Of a stretch of DNA of 45,447 bases, positions 1 through 9,742 are shown piece by piece (the stretch's first letter is position 1; each line of letters opens with the position of its first letter). Made by a program: the position numbers and the translations under genes. The stretch is from Phycisphaerales bacterium (lineage in GTDB: Bacteria > Planctomycetota > Phycisphaerae > Phycisphaerales > SM1A02). Under the pieces are notes generated by a model that saw only the letters and a list, made by a program, of their open reading frames with translations, made no database searches and had not been told where the DNA came from. The stretch is from contig SIAM01000016.1 in the NCBI GenBank assembly GCA_009691785.1, positions 1 through 45,447 on the forward strand. Reading direction: 5' to 3'.

Positions 1-698
1 AGCGAACCCGCGATCATGCTGGCGCCATGCAAGCCAACTTCCTCTTGCACAGTGCTCACAGCCACCACGCGCACATTTAATTCCGAGCGCTGCTCGGCGA
101 TCAAACGCAGACCTTCGGCGGCGGCGAATGTTCCAATGCGATTGTCCAAACCGCGCGCCACAATTAGGCCGTCGCCCATCAACATGCTTTGATCCATGAA
201 CACGCCGGGGTCTCCAATATTTAACAATGCTTGCGCGGCCGCCACATCCTTGGCGCCAATATCCACATATAACTCGTGCAATTTGCGCATTTTGCCTTCG
301 TTGCTTTTATCTTGCAAATGAATCGCGGTGGCGCCAATCAGTCCTACAACGGGCTGCGCCACGCCATCAACCGAGCTCATAAATTGCACGCGCTTGCCCA
401 CAATGCTTCCCGCGTCAATGCCGCCAATGGATTTGCAATAGACAAAACCGTTGGGGTCGATGAAGTTCACCATCAAACCAATTTCATCGGCGTGGCCGCA
501 CAGGGCCAGCGTGAAAACATCTTTGCCACTCTTGGTGGGCTCAATGCTGGCGAAACAATTTCCGTATGCGTCGTTCCAACATCGATCGACGAATGGCCTG
601 ACATACGAAAGCCACACTTGTTGGCCAGCCCTTTCGTAACCAGATGGGCTTGGAGTATCAAGTAAAGTCCGAAGAAAGGTCAAGGAGTCTGGGCGCAT
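1..698 (-). CDS. M42 family metallopeptidase, C-terminus cut by window edge
   Basis: Cytosolic zinc/cobalt aminopeptidase of the M42 (FrvX/glutamyl aminopeptidase/deblocking aminopeptidase) family, which releases N-terminal residues from peptides. I translated the minus strand directly because the frame is open to the left edge. The start ATG at 696-698 opens with a typical M42 N-terminus (LLDTPSPSGYE), followed by the metal-ligand motif GHADEIGLMV, the interior signature KSIGGIDAGSIVGKRV and, near the edge, VARGLDNRIGTF (metal-binding Asp) and VSTVQEEVGLHGA (catalytic Glu-Glu pair). About 232 residues of an expected ~350 are visible. The small gene at 773-1072 lies just upstream on the same strand, 74 nt away, so the two may be co-transcribed. 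The family call is secure; substrate is not known. Confidence 0.93.
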   Translation of the reverse strand, partial: MRPDSLTFLRTLLDTPSPSGYERAGQQVWLSYVRPFVDRCWNDAYGNCFASIEPTKSGKDVFTLALCGHADEIGLMVNFIDPNGFVYCKSIGGIDAGSIVGKRVQFMSSVDGVAQPVVGLIGATAIHLQDKSNEGKMRKLHELYVDIGAKDVAAAQALLNIGDPGVFMDQSMLMGDGLIVARGLDNRIGTFAAAEGLRLIAEQRSELNVRVVAVSTVQEEVGLHGASMIAGS

Positions 699-772
699 GG
701 GGAGCGGAATGTACACACTACAGCCTACACCGTTACTCGATGACCTCCTTCGGACTAACCTTGGTTGCTTTG

Positions 773-1072
773 TTAACTCGCTTGCCTACTTGTCAGGCGA
801 GCGAATGCTGCCTCAAAATCGGTTAATGACTTTGAAGTTGCGCGTGGCTTTCCACTGGTTGAAGTCGTTGTGGAATGCTTTGGAAACGCAATATTCTGCG
901 CCGATGTCGTCGTTAAGGCTGGCTTGCGACCCATTCGCTCATCTCGTCGCATCTCCATCGTTTGCTGAAGTTTTGACAAGATGCCGCGCAAATGCTCCAA
1001 CTTTGAAATTACTGCCCCAGGTTGAATTTCAATTTTTTTAACTTGACCGTTGCTATTTTCCATGACTCCCAT
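773..1072 (-). CDS. small hypothetical protein, 99 aa
   Basis: I do not recognise this protein. It is basic and probably cytosolic, with no signal peptide or membrane segment. Residues 10-45 contain a likely amphipathic helix or short coiled coil (KLEHLRGILSKLQQTMEMRRDER), followed by a Ser/Thr-rich middle and a second short helix (DFEAAFARLTSRQAS). A purine-rich AAGGAAAGGA stretch stands just before the ATG at 1070-1072; an alternative in-frame ATG lies three codons later. It is divergent from the tricorn-like protease and upstream of the M42 peptidase on the same strand. Support is the ribosome-binding site, protein-like composition and position; there is no family match I can name. Confidence 0.55.
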   Translation of the reverse strand: MGVMENSNGQVKKIEIQPGAVISKLEHLRGILSKLQQTMEMRRDERMGRKPALTTTSAQNIAFPKHSTTTSTSGKPRATSKSLTDFEAAFARLTSRQAS

Positions 1073-1157
1073 TCCTTTCCTTGGAACTGCGGATTGCAGT
1101 CACCATCTCTACGGACTTCAATGTCAAATATGAACATATTAAATGCAAGAAATGAAA

Positions 1158-1181
1158 TGGAAAATTTCATGAAATTTTCCA
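1158..1181. promoter_or_regulatory. perfect 24-bp palindrome, candidate operator
   Basis: The 12-base half TGGAAAATTTCA is followed immediately by its exact reverse complement TGAAATTTTCCA. The palindrome lies in the 168-bp region between the divergent small gene (start 1072) and the tricorn-like protease (start 1241), about 60 bp upstream of the protease start. Perfect twofold symmetry with an AT-rich core in a divergent promoter region fits a dimeric repressor or activator site. No regulator gene is nearby, so the binding protein is unknown. Confidence 0.5.
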
Positions 1182-1240
1182 ACTCTCGGCACACAGAGGG
1201 AGTAAATTGGCATTTCAACCATTTCCAAAGGCATTTACAC

Positions 1241-4200
1241 ATGAAATCACCGCTTCTCTATATCACTGGTTTGATGTGCGTATTCATCAATTCTTTGGCC
1301 GCGGCGGCCAATGTTGCCCTGCCGCGCTGGCCTTCCTTAAGCCCAAACGGACAAAGCATTGTGTTTTCTTGGCAAGGCGATTTGTGGCTGGCGCCAAGCA
1401 GTGGCGGCAACGCCGTTCGCATCACCAATAATCCAGCGGAGGACGCCCGCTCAATTTGGAGTCCGGATGGCGCGACGATTGCGTTTGAAAGTTCACGTGA
1501 TGGCTACAAAAATATTTGGACCATGCCATCGTCGGGTGGCGATGCGACGCAAATCACCTTTGGAGAATCAGCTTGTTTGCTGTCTGATTTTCAAATGAAC
1601 GAAGCTGGCGTTCCGACGATTTATTTTTACTCCATGCGTGACTCGGATTTTTATCGCGTGCCCCGCTGCTACAGCGTGCCCGCGACTAGTGGAAGGATTG
1701 ATCGAATCAACCAATCCTTGGGGGCCAATGCTTCGTCCAATGGACACGGTCAATATTTAATCGAGCGTGGCGGCAGTTCGTGGGCGCGCCGTGGCTATCG
1801 CGGTTCGGATCAGCGCGATGTTTGGCTGTATGACGCTCACAAACCGCTTGATCAAGCGTTTACAAGGCTGACGGACTTTGCGGGAAATGATGGACAAGCG
1901 AAATGGTGCGAACCCAATCAATATCTCATGCTTTCAGAGAGGGACGGCGTCACCAATCTATATCGCCGCAATCTCAACGACGCGCCAAATACGGCTGGCG
2001 AAAAGTTGACTAACTTTCCCGACGACATCGCGTCATTTGATATTTCAGCCAATGGAAAGATCGCGGTGATCGCATCATGGAATAAGTTGTACCGACTTGA
2101 TCTTGCAACGCCAAACTCGCTTCCTCTGGCAATAGAACTTTCCGCCGCCGCGGAAACTGCGGGTCCAGTTGAAATACGAAAGGTTGGAAAAGATCTTTCG
2201 GAGGCTGCGTTAAGTCCCGATGGAAAAACCATGGCGTTTGTTGCCTATGGCGATGTGTTTGTACGAAGCATGGATGAAAAGTCGCCGGTGACGCGCGTCA
2301 CCTCGCCGCCATCTCGTGAGCAAGATCTTTCCTGGAGCGCGGACGGAAGTCGTTTGTATTTTGTGACCGACACCGACGGCAATGAAAATATTGTTGAAGC
2401 CATTGTGTCGCGCACGCGCGCGGAAGTGCGTAAAGAGGCGAAGGCCGCCACGGCGCCGGCCAAGTTAGCCGCAATTACAGAAGAAACAGCCGAAAAGACA
2501 ACCGACACTGCCACCAACACCAAAGCACCCGTGGATTATCGATTGGATCCTGATCGATGGACCGAGGCTGTCGCCTTTGAAATTCGTCCCGTAGTGCATT
2601 CACAATTACCAAATCGCCAACCAACTCCAAGTCCAGATGGAACAATGTTGGCCTATCGCCAAGGCAATGACTTCATGATTTTGAATTTGGCGACCAACGA
2701 AAGTGCGACTTTGCGCGAAGGCTGGGATTCGGAACTTGAATTTCAATGGAGTCCGGATTCAAAATGGATGGCTTTCGCGCAGGATGACCGAGATTTCAAT
2801 CGCGACATTTGGCTTGTTCCCGTTGATGGTTCCAAAGCGCCAGTGAATATCACGCGCCACCCTGACAATGATCATGCGCCACGTTTCAGCGCGGATGGCA
2901 AGTTATTGGCATTTCTTTCTGATCGTGTGAACAATGAGGCGAATGTTTTTGTTGTGGCCTTGGATAAATCCGTCGACGGATTTTCCGCCGCGGAACAAGA
3001 GTTGTATTTCAAAGACGCCGGCGAAGCCGCGAAAAAACGCAAGCCCCCCGCCGCGCCTGGCGCCAAGAACAAGCCCAAGAAGGACTCGGATAAAAAAGAA
3101 AATGCAACTGAGAATGATTTGGTGAAAGATGGCGCAGCAAAATCTACCAATGAAAAAGAGAGCGACGAGAAAAAAAATGACGAGAAGCCTGCGGTCGCCA
3201 CTAAAGAAACAGACGACGACGCCAAGAAGAATGCAACCGAGTCGCCAAATGCCGACGAGCCCAAGGAAACCTACGCATACGATTTAGATGACGCCTATTT
3301 GCGTGTTCGCAGATTGACGCAGAGTTCTGGCGAGGAAACTGGATTGCTCATTACTCCTAGCGGCGATCGAGTTCTTTTTGCTGGCAATGATGGTGGTCCA
3401 GGCGTGTTCAGCGTGAAGTGGGACGGCACCGATCAGAAAAAATTAGCGCCGGCGGGCAAAGTAATTCACATTAATTTAGCGGGCGACAAAATTGTTTTGT
3501 TCAACGCTGGAAAAATCAGCACCACGGGAGTTGCTGGTGGCGAGGCAAAGTCCGTTGACTTTGAGGCGGAAACCCCCATCGATCCGAACGCTTGGAATGA
3601 TCATCGCTTTCAAGAAGCCACTCGTGTTATTGGCGAAATATTTTACGACCCAACTATGAAGGGTTTGGACTGGGACGCTTTGACCGCGCGCTATAAAATA
3701 TTAGCGCACACCGCGCGCACCGATGGTGAATTTGAATGGGTCATGGCTCGAATGCTTGGCGAACTGAACGCCAGCCATCTTGGAGTTTCGCTTGCGGCGG
3801 ACACCGCCAACACAAGTCGCCAACCTATTGGCCGCTTGGGTGTACGCACGCGTATTGTCGCTGACGGATTTGAAGTTACAGAAGTGTTTGCCAAAAGTCC
3901 GGCGTTGCTTAGTCAAACTCCTCTGCTTGTTGGCGATGTGATTGTGGCCGTTAACGCAGAGCCGCTGAGCGCGAACGAAGTTCTTGAGCAACGGCTGCGC
4001 GGCAAAGTTGGCCTTGAAACACTGGTGTCCGTGCGAAGAAATAAATCAGACGGCATGCCGGTGAATGTTGATTGCTTAATTACGCCCTGCACCAGCGCGC
4101 AAGAATCGGATTTGGCATATCAACATGAAGTGTTCAAAAACACAGCGCTTGTGCAGGATTGGAGCCATGGGCGAATTGGCTACTTGCACATTCAAAGCAT

Positions 4201-4798
4201 GAGCCAATCCGGCCTGGATGAATTTGAACGCAACCTATGCGCCGCGGCTCAAGGCAAAGATGGATTGCTTGTTGATGTTCGCAACAACGGCGGCGGCAGC
4301 ACCGCGGACCGCGTGTTGGCAAGTTTGATGTCGCCGGTGCATGCGTACACCGTTCCGCGCGGCGCTGATCGTTCATATACAAACGGATATCCGCAAGATC
4401 GCTTGTTCATTCAACGATGGACATTGCCCGCCAACATGTTGTGCAACGAAAAAAGTTTTTCAAACGCGGAAATTGTCAGCCACGCGTTTAAAAATCTCAA
4501 GCGTGGTTCGTTGGTAGGCGAGCAAACTTATGGCGGAGTGATTTCTACTGGCAGTATTTCGCTGACTGACGGAACAACCATCCGCACGCCATTTCGCGGT
4601 TGGTACACGCTTGACGGCGCAGACATGGAAAATAACGGCGCCATGCCCACTGTTCGTGTGCCAGCAAATCCGATTGATGAACATAACAATTTCGACGCGC
4701 AATTACGCGCGGCCGTGGATGACTTAATGAAACGCCTACCCGAAACGCAAGCGCAACCATCCGTGAGCGAGCCGGGGGCGGATCTCAAACCATCCTAA
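1241..4798 (+). CDS. exported tricorn-type protease (S41 family)
   Basis: A large serine peptidase of the tricorn family that degrades oligopeptides. I place the start at ATG 1241, preceded by AAAGG and giving an N-terminal signal peptide (MKSPLLYITGLMCVFINSLAAAA); the frame stays open upstream to 1022 but that part overlaps the divergent gene. Residues ~25-590 hold PD40/beta-propeller repeats (SLSPNGQSIVFSWQGDLWL, WSPDGATIAFESSRDG and others). Residues ~594-675 are a Lys/Glu/Asp-rich linker. More propeller strands follow, then a core segment with the catalytic Ser845-His846 pair (LNASHLGV), a PDZ domain at ~860-937, and the S41 core with VDVRNNGGG, nucleophile Ser1074 (NEKSFSNAEI) and Glu1130 (DMENNGAMPTV). 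All tricorn catalytic residues appear present. The 1185-aa length slightly exceeds the ~1070 aa of archaeal tricorn because of the linker. The signal peptide implies periplasmic action. Confidence 0.93.
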   Translation: MKSPLLYITGLMCVFINSLAAAANVALPRWPSLSPNGQSIVFSWQGDLWLAPSSGGNAVRITNNPAEDARSIWSPDGATIAFESSRDGYKNIWTMPSSGGDATQITFGESACLLSDFQMNEAGVPTIYFYSMRDSDFYRVPRCYSVPATSGRIDRINQSLGANASSNGHGQYLIERGGSSWARRGYRGSDQRDVWLYDAHKPLDQAFTRLTDFAGNDGQAKWCEPNQYLMLSERDGVTNLYRRNLNDAPNTAGEKLTNFPDDIASFDISANGKIAVIASWNKLYRLDLATPNSLPLAIELSAAAETAGPVEIRKVGKDLSEAALSPDGKTMAFVAYGDVFVRSMDEKSPVTRVTSPPSREQDLSWSADGSRLYFVTDTDGNENIVEAIVSRTRAEVRKEAKAATAPAKLAAITEETAEKTTDTATNTKAPVDYRLDPDRWTEAVAFEIRPVVHSQLPNRQPTPSPDGTMLAYRQGNDFMILNLATNESATLREGWDSELEFQWSPDSKWMAFAQDDRDFNRDIWLVPVDGSKAPVNITRHPDNDHAPRFSADGKLLAFLSDRVNNEANVFVVALDKSVDGFSAAEQELYFKDAGEAAKKRKPPAAPGAKNKPKKDSDKKENATENDLVKDGAAKSTNEKESDEKKNDEKPAVATKETDDDAKKNATESPNADEPKETYAYDLDDAYLRVRRLTQSSGEETGLLITPSGDRVLFAGNDGGPGVFSVKWDGTDQKKLAPAGKVIHINLAGDKIVLFNAGKISTTGVAGGEAKSVDFEAETPIDPNAWNDHRFQEATRVIGEIFYDPTMKGLDWDALTARYKILAHTARTDGEFEWVMARMLGELNASHLGVSLAADTANTSRQPIGRLGVRTRIVADGFEVTEVFAKSPALLSQTPLLVGDVIVAVNAEPLSANEVLEQRLRGKVGLETLVSVRRNKSDGMPVNVDCLITPCTSAQESDLAYQHEVFKNTALVQDWSHGRIGYLHIQSMSQSGLDEFERNLCAAAQGKDGLLVDVRNNGGGSTADRVLASLMSPVHAYTVPRGADRSYTNGYPQDRLFIQRWTLPANMLCNEKSFSNAEIVSHAFKNLKRGSLVGEQTYGGVISTGSISLTDGTTIRTPFRGWYTLDGADMENNGAMPTVRVPANPIDEHNNFDAQLRAAVDDLMKRLPETQAQPSVSEPGADLKPS

Positions 4799-4840
4799 TA
4801 GGAAGCCTGTAACGCTACCGCGGCGCGTGAATACGCATGT

Positions 4841-5446
4841 TTAGGCAGGAAACGCCTCGGCATAATCGGCCATGGAAGCTTCCACAACCATGCGCGCGCG
4901 CTCAACGCCATAAATTACTTTCACCTGTACGGTGGCCTTCTCGCCAGGACGCATTTTGTAGGTCAGAAAATAATGCTGCATGCGCTCCACAAGTCGCGGC
5001 GGCAAGTCGCTTATGTCGCGAGCCTCGGACCAAATAGCATCGTCCTTTAGCACAGCCACAATCTTGTCATCGGCTTGACCGTTGTCCTCCATCAAGAGCC
5101 CGCCAAGAACGCGGGTTTCAAGAATCACCTCTACGCGATCAATCGGTCGCTCGGACAGAACGCATATATCAAGTGGATCATTGTCGCCATTTTCAATGCC
5201 GCCAACTTTGGCGACACGCGGGCCGCACAACGTTTTTGGAATAAATCCATACAGTGTGGGCGGCGTGCTGCTCGTTCGCTGCGGACGATCCACACGCAAA
5301 AAACCACTGCGCTTGTCCACTTCGTATTTTACCAAGTCAAACGGCGTAATCTCTATATAGGCGTTCATTAAATTCGGCGTTGATGTGCCCGATTCTAGTC
5401 CATGCCAAGGATGCGGTCGATAGTGATAATACGGTGGCTGAATCAT
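4841..5446 (-). CDS. ppa: inorganic pyrophosphatase (family I)
   Basis: Soluble cytosolic pyrophosphatase that hydrolyses PPi to two phosphates and pulls biosynthetic reactions forward. The family I active-site set is visible: [14 protein letters not shown] (residues 41-54, Glu and Lys ligands), YGFIPKT and the metal-binding GDNDPLD with Asp88, Asp90 and Asp93, then ADDKIVAV with its two aspartates. The length of 201 aa is normal for the family, with a short extra N-terminus ([13 protein letters not shown]). Its ATG overlaps the TGA of the upstream SWIM gene by 4 nt (5443-5446), so translation is probably coupled. Its position at the end of a helicase operon is unusual for ppa. Confidence 0.95.
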   Translation of the reverse strand: MIQPPYYHYRPHPWHGLESGTSTPNLMNAYIEITPFDLVKYEVDKRSGFLRVDRPQRTSSTPPTLYGFIPKTLCGPRVAKVGGIENGDNDPLDICVLSERPIDRVEVILETRVLGGLLMEDNGQADDKIVAVLKDDAIWSEARDISDLPPRLVERMQHYFLTYKMRPGEKATVQVKVIYGVERARMVVEASMADYAEAFPA

Positions 5447-6336
5447 GGGATACCTTCGTCTATTCGTTGGCGCAACTCTATCACTTTTGCGCGCAAACTG
5501 TCCTGCACGCTTGCCAACAAACCTACCAATGGAAACTTTCCGCCTAATGGGCTAGCGCCAAGACGACGAAGCACGGCATGCGGAATATGCTCTTGCGCAG
5601 GCAGCGCTTGGAAATCACTTAACTTCCGACCGGGCCGCCAAAATTCATTTAAGCAATTTTCCAGCGGCGGCAACTTGGCTTTTTGCGATGGCAGTTGCAC
5701 GCTCTGATGACTTTGGCTCACTCCAGCGGAGTGAACGTTGCGAGCTTCTTGCAAGCGCTCAAGCAACTTTGTTCCAGGCAATCCGCGCAACGCAAAAATG
5801 ACAAGCGGATCAACTTCAATGCGCTCCGCCAACAAATACGTCACGGCTAAAATGTGCTTGCAAGGAATTTTTTCGCCGCAGTCGCATTCCAGAGTCACAT
5901 CTTTCCAACTATGCGGCAGCAATTGCACTTGGCACTCTTGAAATACCTCTTCAATGTCCACAGGCATTTCGCCCACCAGTAATTTAGCGGTAAACATGGC
6001 TTCTTTGGCCATAAGTTGCACCACCTCGGACCACTTCTCCGGGGTGAGTTGTTGCAATGAAATGCGCACGCTGTATGGTTTATAGGCGCGCCCCTGAACC
6101 TGAGCTTCCACTGAACCCGCGTCAACAGAGAAGCTGGCAAGTTGCCCGCTAAGCGCGTACTCCATGCCCAACACTTGCGCGCCAAAAGACGTTTTTTCTT
6201 GTATGGATTGAATAAAAGCCAGGGCTATCAACGGCAATTCTTCCAGCCCGTTTTTTCTGCGAAACTTAATGCCGTGTCGAACACGCCTCGGCGCGTCTGG
6301 TTTTTTGGGTTGACCCGCGGCTGAATTTAAATTCAT
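5443..6336 (-). CDS. SWIM zinc-finger protein, partner of SNF2 helicase
   Basis: A 297-aa protein with a SWIM-type zinc finger, CxC then CxH: Cys151, Cys153, Cys159 and His161 ([20 protein letters not shown]). SWIM proteins of this kind are commonly encoded beside bacterial SNF2 helicases and are thought to contribute DNA or protein binding. The N-terminus is basic ([20 protein letters not shown]). The fold around residues 80-140 resembles the usual region before a SWIM finger. The start codon overlaps the helicase stop by 4 nt (6333-6336) and its own stop overlaps the ppa start in the same way, giving a tightly coupled three-gene unit. The exact function is not known; assignment rests on the finger and the neighbour. 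Confidence 0.85.
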   Translation of the reverse strand: MNLNSAAGQPKKPDAPRRVRHGIKFRRKNGLEELPLIALAFIQSIQEKTSFGAQVLGMEYALSGQLASFSVDAGSVEAQVQGRAYKPYSVRISLQQLTPEKWSEVVQLMAKEAMFTAKLLVGEMPVDIEEVFQECQVQLLPHSWKDVTLECDCGEKIPCKHILAVTYLLAERIEVDPLVIFALRGLPGTKLLERLQEARNVHSAGVSQSHQSVQLPSQKAKLPPLENCLNEFWRPGRKLSDFQALPAQEHIPHAVLRRLGASPLGGKFPLVGLLASVQDSLRAKVIELRQRIDEGIP

Positions 6337-9300
6337 ACATCCTCCAATGCGGTTGTGCGAAGCGAAAGAATTTCCCGCAACTGACCAGTGCTTAGCTCAG
6401 TAAGCCACGCTTCGCCACTGGAAATAATTTGCGTCGCCAACTCCATTTTTTGCTGGATCATTTGATCAATGCGCTCTTCAAGCGTTCCATCCGAAATCAT
6501 TTTATGCACATTCACCGTGCGCAACTGTCCAATGCGGAACGCGCGGTCCGTGGCTTGATTTTCAACAGCGGGATTCCACCAGCGGTCGTAATGAAACACA
6601 TGATTGGCGGCCGTTAAATTCAAACCAACTCCACCAGCCTTCAAACTTAGAACAAAAATCGGCGCAGTTCCTTGAGGATCTTGAAAGCGATCCACAAATT
6701 GATCCCGCTTGGCTTGCGGAGTTCCACCGTGCAGAAACAGCGATTCCGTGTCCAACTCGCGGCGAATCATGGTGACAAGCAAATGTCCCATTTGTCGGTA
6801 CTGCGTGAAGATGAGCGCGCGATCACCGGCCGCCACGACCTCCTCCAACATTTCAATAAGCCGCGTGCTCTTGCCGCTTCGACTTGAAAGCGCTCGGTCG
6901 CCGCGACTTTCTGGAATGGCAAGCGCGGTGTCAATCGAATCATCGGACTCGCCAATTTTCTTCAGCGCGTCCTCGGTGGAAATGTCCGGTAGTTGCGTCT
7001 GGCGCAAGAAATGCAGCGGATGATTGCAAATTTGTTTCAACTTCACCAACGCGCTCAACACCAATCCGCGTCGACGCAAACCTTCTGCGCGATCAACCTT
7101 GGAAAGCATCTCCTCCACCACTTGGTCGTACAAGGTGATTTGCTCATTGGTCAACGGAACATGTTCGCGCGACTCAATCAGCGGTGGCAAATCGCTGATG
7201 ACATTCAAGTCGGTCTTTAAACGGCGCAACACAAACGGCCGCACCAAATTGCGCAACTTCTCCGCGCGATTGCGATCGCGGTGGCGCTCAATTGGAACGG
7301 CGAAGCGGCGCTTGAAATCCGCCAGTGTTCCAAGGTAACCCGGCGTGCAGAATTCCATGATCGACCACAACTCGGTCAGACGATTTTCAACCGGCGTACC
7401 CGTAAGCGCAATTCGATGATCGGATTGAATGGCGCGAATTGCGGCGGTTTGTTTGGTGGGCGGATTCTTAATATGTTGCGCCTCGTCTAGGGCAACGCGG
7501 CGCCAAGCGATCTTCTCTAAATCTTCCTGATCACGGGCAACCAAGGCGTACGTGGTAATGACCACATCGGATTTTTCCGCAACTTCCTTCAGCTTTTCGC
7601 CTTGCGGGCGATCAAGTCCGTGATGGATATGTACGGTCAATTCCGGCGCGAAGCGAGTGAGTTCACGATTCCAATTTCCAAGCACGCTCATTGGCGCCAC
7701 CAACAATGTTGGACCAACGCGCTCGCCTTCGGGCGCGTCTTGACGCTCAATCTGAAGCAGCGCGATCAGCTGAATTGTTTTTCCAAGACCCATGTCATCC
7801 GCAAGACACGCGCCAAGGCCGTAACGACCCAGGAACGCAAGCCATCGAAGGCCCGACAATTGATATGGACGCAGCGAACCTTGGAATAATTTTGGTTGCT
7901 CCAATTGCGGCATGCGATCGACCGCGTCGATGGGTCCAAACACTTCCGCGACCCAACCTTTGGCGTCCATTCCCACAACTGGAATTCCATTCTCGTCATC
8001 GGCGGCGCCGTGGGCCAATCGCAACGCCTCCAGCAAGGACATTTGTCCACCTGGATGTTGCTTCAAGAATTTCAAACCGGCTTCAAGATCTTCTTTGCGC
8101 ATTTCAACCCAACGATTGTTGATGCGCACCAAGGGCGACCCCTTTCGCGCCAACGCTTCAAAGGCCTCCATGGTCAGCGGTTGATCACCCAGCGCGATTT
8201 GCCAGGAATAATTCACCACGCTGTGCAAACCAAATCCGCCTTTTCGCCCTGCAACCAGCGAGTTTGTCAGCATTTCTGGGCTTGGTCCATCGCCCTCAAT
8301 AAACAACTTCGCGCCAATGCGCGTGCTTGAAGCGCCCCACCACTCTGGCGCCGTGCACTGCACTCCGCTCTCTTCAAGCAGCGGCTTAATGTCGCGCAAG
8401 AACACATACGCTTCCGCGGTTGTTAAATCTAGTCCGACTGGAGAAGTTTCTTCAAGCGCGTCCTCAAACTTTGGCCACAAGCGCGAGACGCGCGCAAGTT
8501 CGCTTAAAAGCAACTCCGCGGTTTTTTCCGCCGCTTGATTGGCGCCGCCACGACCAGAGGCCTGCGCCCAAATTGTTTCAGCTTCAATAATCGTCGGTGG
8601 ATCTTCCGTGGTGATCAGTTGAAACGAAAGTCGCCACGGGTGCTTGTCCTCTTCGCCCTCTTGCTTGGTGAAGAGCGCGCTGGAAGGTTCATCCAGTTGC
8701 AACAGAAGATGCATGGGACGGCCTTCGCCAATGTCCTCCAGAATGGCCAGCCACTGGCGCACGCCGCGCACCAAACTCACATCGCCCACCGCGAGATTTT
8801 TCACCTCTATGTTGTTGCCAAGAAGTCCGCCAAGCCACGCTACATGGGGATCAGTTGTGGGATCGCGGTCTTCAATCGCCTCGACATAATTTTCCGCCAA
8901 CATCACTTGGCGCAAGAATGAATCCACGCACGCGTTCAGAAAAGACTCCAACACAAGCCAGCCATCACCAGCGTGCGCATCGGTAACAGCCCTGCAAATA
9001 GCCGGCATTCCAGCTAAAAGCGTGGCCGCGCGCTCTGCGATTGCGGCGTCGTGCAACCAGGGACGCCAATGCGCCTTCACTATGCCGCTGCGATCTTGCT
9101 GCACAGTTGGAACAACGCGTTGGTCCTCCATTAACTCCAAACCAAAGCGCGCGGCGGCGCACCAAAATTGAAATTCATGTCCAGTGTGTTCGGGCTCAAG
9201 CCCGCCAGCAATTTCAAACGCGAGAAGTTTTTCTTGAACTTCATTCACCGCGATAATGATTGTTGGAACTTGCACGGCTTCCAAATGCAGATCCGCTCCG

Positions 9301-9617
9301 TTGTCAACATCCGCGTCCATGGCCGCGGCCAGACGATCGCTTGGCGCCGGATTCTTGTGATCAAATGGAAGCATGAGTTGCATTGAACTGCTCAATGCAT
9401 TTTCTGCGATATCAAATCCCACGCTCGCTGCAAGTTCACGCAACTGCGATTCACCGCACGCAAATGGATGATCAAGAATCACTTCTGATTTTGAATCGTC
9501 CGCTGCTTCAGCATTTTTCTTGTCGGTGTCGGCTTGCGCCAACTTTAAAAAAAGGGCGCTCGACTCCGCCCAAAGGTGAAGTTGGTCACTGTGCCAATTT
9601 GCGTGAAGTACAAACAT
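6333..9617 (-). CDS. SNF2-family DEAD/DEAH-box helicase/ATPase
   Basis: A 1094-aa double-stranded-DNA translocase of the bacterial SNF2/RapA-like group. Residues 1-~580 form the long N-terminal region found in SNF2 proteins that travel with SWIM partners. The ATPase core follows: RPYQLSGLRWLAFLGRYGLGACLADDMGLGKT (Q-motif region and Walker A, Lys near residue 612), the DEAQH Walker B box near residue 712, and ALTGTPVENRLTELWSI (motif III). The C-terminal RecA domain has RALIFTQYRQMG, LSLKAGGVGLNLTAANHVFHYDRWWNPAVE and ATDRAFRIGQ (motif VI with the arginine fingers). All motifs are intact. It probably remodels nucleoprotein in transcription or repair, but the target is unknown. tRNA-Lys lies 52 nt upstream on the same strand. 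Confidence 0.94.
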   Translation of the reverse strand: MFVLHANWHSDQLHLWAESSALFLKLAQADTDKKNAEAADDSKSEVILDHPFACGESQLRELAASVGFDIAENALSSSMQLMLPFDHKNPAPSDRLAAAMDADVDNGADLHLEAVQVPTIIIAVNEVQEKLLAFEIAGGLEPEHTGHEFQFWCAAARFGLELMEDQRVVPTVQQDRSGIVKAHWRPWLHDAAIAERAATLLAGMPAICRAVTDAHAGDGWLVLESFLNACVDSFLRQVMLAENYVEAIEDRDPTTDPHVAWLGGLLGNNIEVKNLAVGDVSLVRGVRQWLAILEDIGEGRPMHLLLQLDEPSSALFTKQEGEEDKHPWRLSFQLITTEDPPTIIEAETIWAQASGRGGANQAAEKTAELLLSELARVSRLWPKFEDALEETSPVGLDLTTAEAYVFLRDIKPLLEESGVQCTAPEWWGASSTRIGAKLFIEGDGPSPEMLTNSLVAGRKGGFGLHSVVNYSWQIALGDQPLTMEAFEALARKGSPLVRINNRWVEMRKEDLEAGLKFLKQHPGGQMSLLEALRLAHGAADDENGIPVVGMDAKGWVAEVFGPIDAVDRMPQLEQPKLFQGSLRPYQLSGLRWLAFLGRYGLGACLADDMGLGKTIQLIALLQIERQDAPEGERVGPTLLVAPMSVLGNWNRELTRFAPELTVHIHHGLDRPQGEKLKEVAEKSDVVITTYALVARDQEDLEKIAWRRVALDEAQHIKNPPTKQTAAIRAIQSDHRIALTGTPVENRLTELWSIMEFCTPGYLGTLADFKRRFAVPIERHRDRNRAEKLRNLVRPFVLRRLKTDLNVISDLPPLIESREHVPLTNEQITLYDQVVEEMLSKVDRAEGLRRRGLVLSALVKLKQICNHPLHFLRQTQLPDISTEDALKKIGESDDSIDTALAIPESRGDRALSSRSGKSTRLIEMLEEVVAAGDRALIFTQYRQMGHLLVTMIRRELDTESLFLHGGTPQAKRDQFVDRFQDPQGTAPIFVLSLKAGGVGLNLTAANHVFHYDRWWNPAVENQATDRAFRIGQLRTVNVHKMISDGTLEERIDQMIQQKMELATQIISSGEAWLTELSTGQLREILSLRTTALEDV

Positions 9618-9669
9618 CAGGGATACGAATTCTTTTTTTAAAGTGAGCTGACACAGATCCGAACAAGAA

Positions 9670-9742
9670 TGATTGCGCTGGGACTCGAACCCAGAACATG
9701 CTGGTTAAAAGCCAGCTGCTCTACCAATTGAGCTACGCAATC
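9670..9742 (-). tRNA. tRNA-Lys (anticodon UUU)
   Basis: Read on the minus strand, the gene folds as a complete cloverleaf. The acceptor stem is GATTGCG paired with CGCAATC. The D-arm is GCTC-AATTGGTA-GAGC, the anticodon arm GCTGG-CTTTTAA-CCAGC with anticodon TTT, the variable loop has 5 nt, and the T-arm is CTGGG-TTCGAGT-CCCAG. The discriminator base is A, as expected for tRNA-Lys. The total is 73 nt and CCA is not encoded. All stems are fully paired. Confidence 0.97.

Noticed and set aside
1022-1240. N-terminal extension of the tricorn-type protease
   Set aside because: It overlaps the divergent small gene and the palindrome and would bury the signal peptide 73 residues inside the protein.
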